DNA of 37,022 bases from CAZIKB01 sp964539665. Lineage in GTDB: Bacteria > Zhuqueibacterota > Zhuqueibacteria > Oceanimicrobiales > Oceanimicrobiaceae. The translations under genes were made by a program, and so were the position numbers. Shown here in pieces: positions 25,558-34,468 of this stretch (position 1 is its first letter; every line of letters begins with the position of its first letter). Under the pieces are notes generated by a model. It did not search any database. It had not been told where the DNA came from and worked only from the letters and a program-made list of their open reading frames with translations. The DNA is taken from NCBI GenBank assembly GCA_964539665.1, contig CAZIKB010000062.1, positions 1 through 37,022 on the forward strand, given 5' to 3'.

Positions 25558-26331
25558 ATGCAAGCTTTTTTAAATAACTTAAAAGAAAGTTTGCTCAAAT
25601 CCCAGATTTGGAAATCCATTTTCCGCCATAGTTATGAAGATAGCCCCAGAAATCGATACCTGCAGATTTTAGATAATATCTGGCAGCATCTTCATCCTAC
25701 TCGTATCCCTCGGCCTGCTTGTAATATCCGGTTCACATGGTGCATGGGAGGCATTACCTGGTTTCTCTTTTTAGTAACCACTGTTACTGGTGTATTGTTA
25801 ATGTTTTATTACAGGCCCACGGCTGAATATGCTTTTAATGACATGAAAAATTTACAATTTGGCGTAGCCTTCGGCATGTTTTTACGCAACATGCACAGGT
25901 GGGCCGCGCATGGTATGGTGATTACTGTTTTACTTCATATGTTGAGAGTATTTTTAACCGGCTCGTACAAACCTCCACGTGAATTTAATTGGGTTGTCGG
26001 TGTCGTTCTGTTAACCACAACTTTACTTTTAAGCTTTACAGGCTATCTTCTACCATGGGACCAGCCTTCTTTTTGGTCAGTTAAAGCAGGAACCGATATG
26101 GTGCGTGCGACACCTTTATTAGGGCATGAAGGTCCTTTTGGTCCAGAACTTGGCATGAAGCCTGATAACGATGTAAGCTTTCTCTTGTTAGGAGCAACCC
26201 GGGTCGGGCCGTCGACATTGTTGAGATTTTACGTTTTACATTGCATATTTTTCCCAATATTTTTAGCTGTGTTCGCTGCTGTGCATTTTTGGCGGATTCG
26301 AAAAGACGGCGGAATTTCAAAGCCACTATAA
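25558..26331 (+). CDS. Cytochrome b6-like subunit with haem-ci cysteine
   Basis: 257 aa, four membrane helices. It has the two bis-His pairs: H in MHRWAAHGMV and HMLRVFLTGSYKPPREF, with the second set in the later helix. FTWCMGGIT (Cys62) matches the YCLGGIT of PetB, where the Cys binds haem ci/cn covalently. GYLLPWDQ is the typical loop. The protein carries electrons from quinol across the membrane between two b haems. The length, with four helices, is the split b6-type rather than the eight-helix cytochrome b. It is followed by a subunit-IV-like gene after 307 bp of AT-rich, repeat-bearing sequence. Confidence 0.9.
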   Translation: MQAFLNNLKESLLKSQIWKSIFRHSYEDSPRNRYLQILDNIWQHLHPTRIPRPACNIRFTWCMGGITWFLFLVTTVTGVLLMFYYRPTAEYAFNDMKNLQFGVAFGMFLRNMHRWAAHGMVITVLLHMLRVFLTGSYKPPREFNWVVGVVLLTTTLLLSFTGYLLPWDQPSFWSVKAGTDMVRATPLLGHEGPFGPELGMKPDNDVSFLLLGATRVGPSTLLRFYVLHCIFFPIFLAVFAAVHFWRIRKDGGISKPL

Positions 26332-26638
26332 TCACATTTACTTGTTAAATCTGGCACGCTAAAGCGCAGTGTCTAAAGTTGAAAGTGACTAAAATGCCTA
26401 AAGTAATAAAATCAATATTTTAACGCACTTTGGTTCACTTTAAACCTTTGTTTTAAATATAAAATGCGGCAACAATGAAAGTACTTGTGGAAAAGTGCAA
26501 ATGTTCGTTCGTAATACTAAAGTAAACAATCGATTGGTGAAATTTTTCTGTACAGCTCCATTTAAACGAATACTGCTATTTATTTAATTTATAATTCAAA
26601 AATCAGGATTGAGAAAACAAGTAAATTTTAGGTAAAAT
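26332..26638. repeat. Intergenic insert within the bc operon, imperfect inverted repeat
   Basis: 307 bp without an ORF. TAAAGTTGAAAGTGA (about 26377-26391) is inverted at TCACTTTAAACCTTT (about 26435-26449), with TAAAGT-type repeats between. It looks like a small palindromic repeat inserted between cytochrome b and subunit IV. No T run follows the stem, so it need not stop transcription. The rest shows nothing I can name. Confidence 0.45.
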
Positions 26639-27517
26639 ATGGAACAGTTTTTAGCGATTATTACTAAAGCGGATAATCTCCCGGTTGTAGCTATGCTAAT
26701 TCTAATCGGGTTCTATATCTGGCTGGCAGGGCGAGAGGCAGTGAAAAATGATAAGTTAATTACTGCGGGCAATTATAAGATGCTGCAGGATGCAGGTCAA
26801 GATGGTATTTTTTCCTGGCCCTATCTTACCCGTATTGAGTTTTTAGCAGCGATTTTAGTCATGATTATATTAACTGTCTGGGCGATTGTAATTAATGCAC
26901 CGCTCGAGGCGCCAGCCAATCCAATGCGGGCTCCTAATCCAGCCAAAGCGCCCTGGTATTTTATTGGATTCCAGGAAATGCTGGTGTATTTTGATCCATG
27001 GATTGCTGGTGTGATAATTCCCACTCTGATTATTTTAGGCCTGATGGCTATTCCTTATTTAGACAAGAATCCAAAAGGAAGCGGGTATTATACCTGGAAA
27101 GAAAGAAAGTTCGCCATCTCTACTTTTTTATTTGGCTTTTTTGTACTGTGGCTATTATTAATTTTTGTAGGGACATTTTTACGCGGCCCGGGTTGGAACT
27201 TTTTTGTGCCATGGGAAAAGTGGGATGTCCACAAAGTAGTTGCTATGTCGAACATAGATCTCCATCAAAAGTTTGGAATACGAAGTTCTATTGGCGCTTT
27301 CTTCTTCGGAGGATTTGTTTTAACTGTATATTATTCTTTAGCAGTAATTTATTATTATTGGAAAAAGCAGGCAGATTTTATAAAAAAACTCGGGACGGCT
27401 CGTTATACGGTACTGGCGTTTCTATTTTTAACCATGATGGGACTGCCAATTAAAATGATTCTTAGATGGACTTTGAATATTAAATATGTCTGGGTTACAC
27501 CCTGGTTTAATATTTAA
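26639..27517 (+). CDS. Cytochrome b subunit-IV-like protein (C-terminal half of cyt b)
   Basis: 292 aa with about six hydrophobic segments. PAKAPWYFIGFQEMLVYFDP is the ef-loop PEWY-type motif of the quinol-oxidation site, with Ala-Pro-Trp-Tyr in place of Pro-Glu-Trp-Tyr. The N-terminal helix and the two C-terminal helices go beyond the three helices of PetD. It should form the Qo site with cytochrome b6 of the preceding gene. The ATG has only a weak upstream site. The next gene, the octahaem cytochrome, follows after 131 bp. Confidence 0.82.
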   Translation: MEQFLAIITKADNLPVVAMLILIGFYIWLAGREAVKNDKLITAGNYKMLQDAGQDGIFSWPYLTRIEFLAAILVMIILTVWAIVINAPLEAPANPMRAPNPAKAPWYFIGFQEMLVYFDPWIAGVIIPTLIILGLMAIPYLDKNPKGSGYYTWKERKFAISTFLFGFFVLWLLLIFVGTFLRGPGWNFFVPWEKWDVHKVVAMSNIDLHQKFGIRSSIGAFFFGGFVLTVYYSLAVIYYYWKKQADFIKKLGTARYTVLAFLFLTMMGLPIKMILRWTLNIKYVWVTPWFNI

Positions 27518-27648
27518 TTTTTATAGTTGTCAGAAGATAAATGCATAAGTCATTTCAGCAATGGTTTTCACTCATCGGCTGACTCCAGGTCATCCGATGA
27601 ATAGTATTATTTTGCAGAAGTCGACAAATTAATAACAAGGAGGCGTAT

Positions 27649-30282
27649 TTGCCAAAGCGATCAGAAACTCCTTTAGAAGAACGGGAATACGGATTGTTTT
27701 ATTTAATTCTCGCTGGAATATTGGCTCTTACAACTTTTTGGGCGATTTTAGACATGTTGAGTTTTCAGTCGCCATGGCAAAAGTATCAAAAAAAGCTCAA
27801 CCAAATGGAGTATCAAAACGTCGAGGTACAACTCAATCAGGCCCGGGAAAAATTCAATGCCCAAAACGCAAAACAGTTAATTGAACTAAAGAAACAATAT
27901 GAGCGGGCAGAAACTGACCAGGAGGGCCAGGCATACGAAGATTTACTCAACGATCTGAAGCAGGCTGATGTAAATATTGCAGAGGCTATGCAAAAATATC
28001 GAATTGCAAAAAGTGAATATGACGCGCTGGGGTATGAATTAACGCAGGCAGAACATGCGGCTGACAATTTAAAAGCACAAAAGCTGCGTGCTAATGTTGA
28101 TGCATTAAACAAAGATGTGGCACTGCTCAAATTGAATTGGGATAATTCTGTAATCCACAATAAGGATTTAAAAGCTCGGCTTGACCGGTACAGTGTAAGG
28201 ACAGACAGTATTCAGCGGCAAATTGATGATTTAGTCGCCCCTATCGAAAAGATTGAAGCGAAGTTAGAATTGATTGATGATCGAAAAATAGCCATCCAGC
28301 AAATTGTGCTGCCAAATTTTGTCCGGGGTAATTTTGAGAGTTTCCTGGACCAGGTGGACCGGTGCACAAGCTGCCATGCAAATACAGATAAAGTCGGGTA
28401 TGATGATTATCAAAGGCCTTTTCAAACCCACCCGAATCGTGAATTCTTTTTGAAAACACATCCAATTAATAGATTTGGCTGCACTCCCTGTCATGAAGGT
28501 CAGGGAACGGCATTGAATGTTCATGATGGACATGGCTATGATAACTACTCGGAACATCCACTTTTGAAAGATGAATTTATTGAAACTGGTTGTAATAAAT
28601 GCCATAGCAATGAATTATATGTAGAGCATGCACCTTCTCTTTCGAAGGCAAAACAAATGGTTTTGGAGTCAGGCTGTTACGGGTGTCATGATATTCCTGG
28701 ATATGATGTTGCACGTAAACTCGCGCCTCCGCTTAAGGACATTTTATCTAAAACAAAACCAGCGTTTATCGCTAAATGGGTGAGTAATACAAAAGCCTTT
28801 CGACAATACAGTCGAATGCCAAATCCAGAATTAAACAACGAAGAGGCTTTAGCGGTAACGGCCTATTTGAACTATGTGAGGAAAGACAGCAAATACAGAC
28901 TTCCTCGCGTGAAAGCAGGTGGTTCTGTGAATAGTGGCCGCGTATTAATTGAAAGATTTGGTTGTAAAGGCTGTCATGTTATTACTGAAAGAGATCGTCA
29001 GCATCTTCAGTCTGATGTGACTTATGACCTCGCACCTGATTTGAGTAAAATTGGCAGCAAAGTTAACCGCAATTGGCTTTATGCCTGGATTAGAAATCCC
29101 AAACAATACAATCCAAATACAACCATGCCAGATCTTCGACTAACGAATGCTGAAGTACGCAACATAACAACTTATCTAATGACAAATAAAGAATCCGAAT
29201 CGTCTGGAAATCCTGTTAAAGACGCAGATTTAGAATCGGAAGAGCTAATAGCCGAAGGAAAAACCATTATTCGAAATTTTGGCTGCCATGGTTGCCATGA
29301 AATACCTGGTATGGAAAATGAAGGGAAAGTGAGCGTTTCACTGGATGAGTTTGGAGCTAAAACACCTGAAAAGCTATTTTTCGGTGACGCCCTGGCTAAT
29401 GCTGATGTTACAGAAGAATCCTGGGAAGCATGGACTGAGGGCAAGTTGATGAATTCCCGGGTTTATGCCACAGAAGCCGTCATTCAACGCATGCCGAACT
29501 ATGCGTTCTCAGCTGATGATGCACAAACTTTAATTTTGCTTTTGAAAAGTTTGGACGGCCGTGAAATTAGTACGGACTATTTACCAGATTCAGATCGACT
29601 GGATGAAGCCAAAGAAAAAGGTCGAAGATTAGTAAGTCAGTATAATTGCACTCAATGTCATATTATTGAAGGCAGAGGTGGTTTTATTCGGTCCATCATC
29701 GCAGAAACCATTAAGAATGAAGGCAAGCCTGCTGAGGATTTGATTTCTTTCGCGCCTCCGGATTTGATTGGTGAAGGACGAAAAGTGCAACCAAAGTGGC
29801 TGTTTGATTTTCTGAAAAAGCCTACAATTAGAATCAGACCGTGGTTGACTATCCGAATGCCGACTTATAATTTTAAGACTGATGAAATCAACCAACTCGT
29901 TGAATATTTCCTGGCTTTAGAAGGCATTAGTGGCCCATTTAAAGAAAGTAGTGTAGTCTTGACCAGGACAGAAATAAATGCAGCAGTTAGACTCATCTCA
30001 CGGCGATTTTTAAATTGTTATAGTTGTCACCAGGTCGGGAAGAAAAAGCCTAAGGGACCACCTTCTCTTTGGGCGCCAGATTTTCTATTGATCCCGGACA
30101 GATTATATCCGGCCTGGATTTACGATTGGATCGCCAATCCACAGGCGATCCTACCTGGCACGAAAATGCCAGCATTTTACCCGAAGGCGGCGCCGTCAAA
30201 TATTATGAACGGTGTTCAAAGTAAGCAAATTGAGGCCCTGACAGACTACCTTATGCGCATTCGTAGTTTTGAAAAGGACTGA
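27649..30282 (+). CDS. Membrane-anchored octahaem cytochrome c with coiled coil
   Basis: 877 aa from a TTG start, which a strong AAGGAGG site five bases before it supports. Residues 13-40 form one membrane anchor (LILAGILALTTFWAILDML). Residues about 42-215 are a charged, heptad-like coiled coil. Eight CxxCH haem sites follow at C239, C278, C315, C343, C439, C546, C667 and C790, with cytochrome-c-like repeats PPLKDI...MPN and MPDLRLTN as distal Met candidates. It would accept electrons from the b subunits in the periplasm. Fusions of several monohaem cytochrome domains in bc operons are known, but this length and coiled coil are unusual. No Rieske gene is next to it. Confidence 0.85.
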   Translation: MPKRSETPLEEREYGLFYLILAGILALTTFWAILDMLSFQSPWQKYQKKLNQMEYQNVEVQLNQAREKFNAQNAKQLIELKKQYERAETDQEGQAYEDLLNDLKQADVNIAEAMQKYRIAKSEYDALGYELTQAEHAADNLKAQKLRANVDALNKDVALLKLNWDNSVIHNKDLKARLDRYSVRTDSIQRQIDDLVAPIEKIEAKLELIDDRKIAIQQIVLPNFVRGNFESFLDQVDRCTSCHANTDKVGYDDYQRPFQTHPNREFFLKTHPINRFGCTPCHEGQGTALNVHDGHGYDNYSEHPLLKDEFIETGCNKCHSNELYVEHAPSLSKAKQMVLESGCYGCHDIPGYDVARKLAPPLKDILSKTKPAFIAKWVSNTKAFRQYSRMPNPELNNEEALAVTAYLNYVRKDSKYRLPRVKAGGSVNSGRVLIERFGCKGCHVITERDRQHLQSDVTYDLAPDLSKIGSKVNRNWLYAWIRNPKQYNPNTTMPDLRLTNAEVRNITTYLMTNKESESSGNPVKDADLESEELIAEGKTIIRNFGCHGCHEIPGMENEGKVSVSLDEFGAKTPEKLFFGDALANADVTEESWEAWTEGKLMNSRVYATEAVIQRMPNYAFSADDAQTLILLLKSLDGREISTDYLPDSDRLDEAKEKGRRLVSQYNCTQCHIIEGRGGFIRSIIAETIKNEGKPAEDLISFAPPDLIGEGRKVQPKWLFDFLKKPTIRIRPWLTIRMPTYNFKTDEINQLVEYFLALEGISGPFKESSVVLTRTEINAAVRLISRRFLNCYSCHQVGKKKPKGPPSLWAPDFLLIPDRLYPAWIYDWIANPQAILPGTKMPAFYPKAAPSNIMNGVQSKQIEALTDYLMRIRSFEKD

Positions 30283-30300
30283 TATTTAGTCCTTGTTTTT
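30274..30300 (+). terminator. Intrinsic terminator of the cytochrome operon
   Basis: AAGGACT-GATATTT-AGTCCTT stem (30274-30294), overlapping the stop codon, followed by GTTTTTTATTT. Confidence 0.75.
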
Positions 30301-30371
30301 TATTTAGATTTAATGTACTTTCCATGAAATATTAAAATTGTATTTTAGATTTTCATGGAAAGAGGCTACCT

Positions 30372-31544
30372 GTGTTTATAAATAGACGCCTGACAAGTGA
30401 GCTTATCAAACTCATCAAACATTTTCCTGTTGTGGGAATTATTGGTCCCCGTCAGGCAGGTAAAACCACAATTGCCAAACATCTAATAAATCATATTAAT
30501 AAAGAGTGTATTTATTTAGACCTTGAATTACCAGAAGAGCAAAGCAAATTATATGAACCTCAGTTGTATCTGGAGCAGCATATTAACAAATGTGTTATAT
30601 TGGATGAAATTCAACAAATCCCACAAATATTTCCCATATTAAGGGGACTTATCGACAAACATCGAGTAGCAGGTCGCTTCATAATTTTAGGTTCTGCGTC
30701 GCCGACATTGCTTAAACAAAGTTCAGAGACTTTGGCAGGTAGAATCGCATATAAAGAATTAGCCCCTTTTAACTTTACTGAAATTACTGAAAATTATGAT
30801 ATGAATCAACATTGGTTCAGAGGTGGATTTCCAGAAGCATTTTTATCACCGAATGAAGCTCTCTATCGAACCTGGATTAGAAATTTTATTCAGACTTATT
30901 TAGAAAGGGATTTACCGCTGCTTGGTTTGTCAGTAAATCCAATGATAATTAGAAAATTGTGGACAATGCTGGCTCATTTTCATGGCGGGATATGGAACGC
31001 CAGCAGCTTTTCAAACTCAATGGGTGTGACCATTCCAACAGTCAATCGTTATCTTGAGTTCTTAGAAGCGGCTTTTATCATAAATCGATTACAGCCATTT
31101 TATCTAAATTTAAAAAAGCGATTAGTAAAATCGCCCAAAGTTTATATCAGAGATAGCGGCATTTTACATTATCTTACCGGTATAATGAGTTTTGAAGATT
31201 TGCAAGGAAATATTTTATTAGGGAATTCATGGGAAGGTTATGTCATTGAACAAATAAAACAAATATTACCAGAAGAAATTGGTTTATATTATTATCGTAC
31301 GCACAATGGTACGGAAAGCGATCTGGTTTTGGTGCGTGGCAACAAAGCAGTATCCTGTATTGAAATAAAATACACTGCGTCGCCTAAACTCTCAAAAGGT
31401 TTTCAAATAGCTATTGCAGATTTGCAGACAGAAGATAATTTTATTATTGTTCCTAAATCAGAAACCTATCACCTCAGTAGAAATGTAAAAGTCTGTAATC
31501 TTGCTAATTTTCTTGTTCGGCATAATAGTTCGTTTCTTCATTAA
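30372..31544 (+). CDS. DUF4143 AAA-type ATPase
   Basis: 390 aa from a GTG start with GAAAGAGG upstream. Walker A is GPRQAGKTT (25-33), Walker B VILDEI, followed by FIILGSASPTLLKQSSETLA with R. The C-terminal DUF4143 domain carries YYYRTHNGTESDLVL and IEIKYTA, a nuclease-like fold with E...IEIK residues. Members are widespread and often duplicated. Their role is unknown but often linked to mobile or stress functions. Intact. The 3' end of a second copy survives at 34001-34104. Confidence 0.88.
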   Translation: MFINRRLTSELIKLIKHFPVVGIIGPRQAGKTTIAKHLINHINKECIYLDLELPEEQSKLYEPQLYLEQHINKCVILDEIQQIPQIFPILRGLIDKHRVAGRFIILGSASPTLLKQSSETLAGRIAYKELAPFNFTEITENYDMNQHWFRGGFPEAFLSPNEALYRTWIRNFIQTYLERDLPLLGLSVNPMIIRKLWTMLAHFHGGIWNASSFSNSMGVTIPTVNRYLEFLEAAFIINRLQPFYLNLKKRLVKSPKVYIRDSGILHYLTGIMSFEDLQGNILLGNSWEGYVIEQIKQILPEEIGLYYYRTHNGTESDLVLVRGNKAVSCIEIKYTASPKLSKGFQIAIADLQTEDNFIIVPKSETYHLSRNVKVCNLANFLVRHNSSFLH

Positions 31545-31606
31545 TGATAACTAACATTTCTCGCTTCAAAAACATGATTAAACTGTTATATAAACAAAGC
31601 CCTCCA

Positions 31607-31696
31607 TGTCATTCTGGAAGAATCTTGTTAGTTCTAAGAAATGAGTATTGAACTAACAGTAGTGCTGAAAATTAAAAAGATTCCTCCTGAATGACA
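31607..31696. repeat. 90-bp inverted-repeat element (TGTCATTC ends)
   Basis: TGTCATTCTGGAAGAATCTT (31607-31626) is inverted at 31677-31696 with 18 of 20 bases matching. GTTAGTTC/GAACTAAC form a perfect inner stem (31627-31634 and 31650-31657). It is of the same end type as the element at 3822-3927. Confidence 0.65.
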
Positions 31697-31845
31697 GATA
31701 CCGTAGACTTTTATTGACTGTACCTGAAGTGAGAAATGTTAGTGATAAGTTAATATTTGCAGATAAGGGGGGCGGGTTAAGCTTTATTTATATCTCTCTT
31801 GATTCCACAATTCTACTTGTTTATTTTGTTTAGATTTTGTATTAT

Positions 31846-32031
31846 CTTACTACCGTACACTTTTTTCTTCCGATGTCTTTCCCGCATGTTTTTAGCGGGA
31901 ATCCAGGACTTTACTGCCAAATGGATGCCCGATAATCCCGATATTCATTATTATTAAATATAAAGGAAAATCGGGACGGGCATGACATTTTGTGCAAAAA
32001 ATAACATTTTTAGAAAGTGTACGGTAGTGAG
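31846..32031. mobile_element. 186-bp MITE with 18-bp TIRs and 8-bp target duplication
   Basis: The ends CTTACTACCGTACACTTT (31846-31863) and AAAGTGTACGGTAGTGAG (32014-32031) are inverted copies with one mismatch. TGTATTAT stands directly outside both ends (31838-31845 and 32032-32039), a perfect 8-bp target duplication. The interior has CCCGCATGTTTTTAGCGGG and CCCGATAATCCCGAT hairpin-like parts and no ORF. It lies about 100 bp before the kinase gene. Confidence 0.85.
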
Positions 32032-32136
32032 TGTATTATTTAATGTTCATTTTAGTAATCCTGTAAAACACTATTTCCTGAGAATTTTTAATAAGTCATT
32101 TGTACCTTGTAACTATTTTACAAACAAGTAGTTTCT

Positions 32137-33993
32137 ATGATCGGAAAAACAATTTCACATTACAAAATTCTCGAAAAACTCGGTGAGGGCGGCATGGGAG
32201 TTGTCTATAAAGCCGAGGACACCAGACTGCTTCGTCAGGTAGCTATCAAAATTCTGATTCCGGAATTGGCTACTAACACAGCGCATCGACAACCTTTCAT
32301 CAAAGAAGCACAAACCGCCTCCGCTCTAAATCATCCGGGCATTTGTACGATCCATGACATTGGACAAGTCGATAAGGCCAACTTCATTGTAATGGAGTTC
32401 GTCGAAGGCGAAACCTTGCGCCAAGTCCTGACCCGCCGTGGACCGCTGTCTGAAGCAGAAGTCATCGACATAGCCATCACGGTCTGCAATGCTCTGGCGG
32501 CCGTGCACGACAAAGGCATTCTGCATCGCGATATCAAGCCGGAAAATATCATGATCTCCCGGCAAGGTTTTCTCAAGGTGATGGATTTCGGCCTGGCCAG
32601 GCTGGCTATTGAGACTGCAGAAAACGTTGCAGAATTGAAACTGCCTAAAAGCGTCAAAAGACGTTTAAAAAAGCAGGAGCAAAACTATACCGACAGCGTT
32701 GTCCTTACCAACCTGAGTGGTTTTTTGGGTACAGTTGCCTATATGTCACCGGAACAGGCAACAGGTAAGGATATAGATCACCGTACCGATATTTGGTCAA
32801 TTGGCGTTACGCTGTATGAAATGCTGACTGGAGAACAGCCATTTAAAGGAGAACTGGATCAAGCAGTGATTTATTCGATTTTGAATGAAGAACCGCAACC
32901 GTTGGTAATATCGCGCCCGGGTGTACAGATAGACTTCGAGAAAATTATTAACAAGTGTTTGCAGAAAGATCCTTCTGACCGCTATCAGCAGGTGCGTGAA
33001 TTGATAGTGGATTTACGAAAAGTTAAGAAAGAGCGTTCCTCAGCTCGAAGCTATGAAGTCAAAACTGCGGCATATAGCAACTTTATGAAAGGAGTGCACT
33101 GTTTTGAGAATTTCACTCCGATGAATTTACAAAAAAGCCTGGAATACTTTGAGCTTGCCGTTGGTGAGGAACCTGATTTTATGGAAGCCCATATCGGATT
33201 AGCGCAAACGTTGGTGCATACAGCTATGACAGCCTGGCGGCCACCCGGTGAGACTTTTCCCAGCGCACGAGCTTTAATCCATAAAGCTTTGAAGATACAA
33301 CCTGAAAATGCAGAGGCTTATGCCCTGCTTGGCCTGATCACATTCCTGGAATATAATTGGTCTGAAGCTGAGACAACATTCAAACAGGCCTTTACATATA
33401 ATTCTGAAAGCATTTTGGCAAAAGACGCCTATGCCTTCTATCTCACCGCCTTTCTAAGGCATGAGGAAAGTATCAGCCATGTCAGAGATTGTCTGGCGAC
33501 GGCTCCTAACGCCTGCTATTACCATACCCGCATGGGTTGGACTTATTGTCTGGCAGGTCGTTATGATGAAGCCCTTACGATCCTGTTAAAAACCCACGAA
33601 TTGTTTCCTGAACTTGCTTTTCCGCATGTGCTGCTCGCCTGGTGTTACACGAAAAAGGGTATGCATGCAGATGCCATGGAGCAATGCACACTATCTGAAT
33701 CGAAGGGCCTTCCAAAGTGGCAAAATGCTTTTAGTTATTGTAAAGCCGGCAGGGTAGATGAAATAAAAGACGCCATTAAAGTCATACACGAACAAAATCT
33801 TTCCACGCACTTTTGGTTTGTAGATTTATACTTATCCTTAGGTGAAATAGATCTGGCAATTGAACAAATGTACAAAGTCTATGAAATGAAAGAATCGCCG
33901 CTGGTTTTTATTAAAGCCTTGCCTCATTTTGATGATATACGCACAGACCCAAGATATCTTGACATAGTGAAAAAGATGGGATTGGCTAAGTAA
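32137..33993 (+). CDS. Soluble Ser/Thr protein kinase with TPR region
   Basis: 618 aa. The Hanks-type kinase spans residues 1-295: glycine loop GEGGMGVV (from 16), VAIKIL with Lys38, HRDIKPEN (H130 R131 D132), DFG (D150), SPEQATG and DIWSIGVTLYEMLTG. The C-terminal half (about 310-615) is a series of tetratricopeptide-like repeats (EAHIGLAQTL, EAYALLGLITFLEYNWSEAE, HVLLAWCYTKKGMHADAMEQ). No membrane segment separates the two, so it is cytoplasmic. It phosphorylates unknown partners bound by the TPRs. A MITE lies upstream and a DUF4143 fossil directly downstream. Confidence 0.88.
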   Translation: MIGKTISHYKILEKLGEGGMGVVYKAEDTRLLRQVAIKILIPELATNTAHRQPFIKEAQTASALNHPGICTIHDIGQVDKANFIVMEFVEGETLRQVLTRRGPLSEAEVIDIAITVCNALAAVHDKGILHRDIKPENIMISRQGFLKVMDFGLARLAIETAENVAELKLPKSVKRRLKKQEQNYTDSVVLTNLSGFLGTVAYMSPEQATGKDIDHRTDIWSIGVTLYEMLTGEQPFKGELDQAVIYSILNEEPQPLVISRPGVQIDFEKIINKCLQKDPSDRYQQVRELIVDLRKVKKERSSARSYEVKTAAYSNFMKGVHCFENFTPMNLQKSLEYFELAVGEEPDFMEAHIGLAQTLVHTAMTAWRPPGETFPSARALIHKALKIQPENAEAYALLGLITFLEYNWSEAETTFKQAFTYNSESILAKDAYAFYLTAFLRHEESISHVRDCLATAPNACYYHTRMGWTYCLAGRYDEALTILLKTHELFPELAFPHVLLAWCYTKKGMHADAMEQCTLSESKGLPKWQNAFSYCKAGRVDEIKDAIKVIHEQNLSTHFWFVDLYLSLGEIDLAIEQMYKVYEMKESPLVFIKALPHFDDIRTDPRYLDIVKKMGLAK

Positions 33994-34000
33994 CTGCCCA

Positions 34001-34104
34001 TACCCTGAAAATTTCCGAATGTACCCTATCGCCTCAGTCGAAAGGTAAAAGTCTGCAATCTTTCTGATTTTCTCTCAGAGTACTTAAGTAATAAAATTAG
34101 TTGA
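34001..34104 (+). pseudogene. Fossil 3' end of a second DUF4143 ATPase
   Basis: PYRLSRKVKVCNLSDFLSEY, read from 34024 to the TGA at 34102-34104, matches TYHLSRNVKVCNLANFL at the end of the intact DUF4143 gene. In another frame just before it, ENFRMYP (34007-34027) corresponds to DNFIIVP of that gene. The DNA similarity continues over about 70 bases. So a second copy existed here and only its tail remains, with a small deletion or frameshift inside. Confidence 0.75.
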
Positions 34105-34143
34105 CAAAAACGTGTAGAAGTTTGTATATTAAAAAGCATACAA
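34101..34143 (+). promoter_or_regulatory. Promoter and operator of mazEF
   Basis: TTGACA (34101-34106), an 18-base spacer and TATATT (34125-34130). The inverted repeat TTGTAT...ATACAA (34122-34143) overlaps the -10 and is a likely autoregulatory operator for the RHH antitoxin. Confidence 0.65.
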
Positions 34144-34159
34144 TTTGGAGAACAATATT

Positions 34160-34468
34160 ATGCACAACACTACGGTTAGAATCAGTGACACAAGCCGGAA
34201 TATCCTCCGGGAGCTTGCAGCTCAAGAAGGCGCCTCCATGCAAGCTGTTCTTGAAAAAGCCATTGAAGCTTATCGTCGGCAATATTTCCTGTTAGAAGTC
34301 AATAGGGCCTACGCTGTGATTCGCAAGGACCGACAGGCGTGGTCAGAAGTACGAGAAGACCGTACGCAGTGGGACACAACCCTTGGCGATGGACTCAACC
34401 AGAATGAACGGTGGTCTCAAAATGGTGACATGAATTTCGGGGATGTTAAGAGAGAAGAAAATGACTGA
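34160..34468 (+). CDS. mazE: Ribbon-helix-helix antitoxin (MazE-like)
   Basis: 102 aa from the ATG at 34160, supported by GGAG nine bases upstream; a TTG at 34145 is less likely. TVRISDTSRNILRELAAQEG, then MQAVLEKAIEAYRRQYFL, is a typical ribbon-helix-helix DNA-binding domain. The C-terminal acidic and polar tail would bind the toxin. It overlaps the mazF start (ATGACTGA). The antitoxin looks intact although its toxin is frameshifted. Confidence 0.8.
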   Translation: MHNTTVRISDTSRNILRELAAQEGASMQAVLEKAIEAYRRQYFLLEVNRAYAVIRKDRQAWSEVREDRTQWDTTLGDGLNQNERWSQNGDMNFGDVKREEND

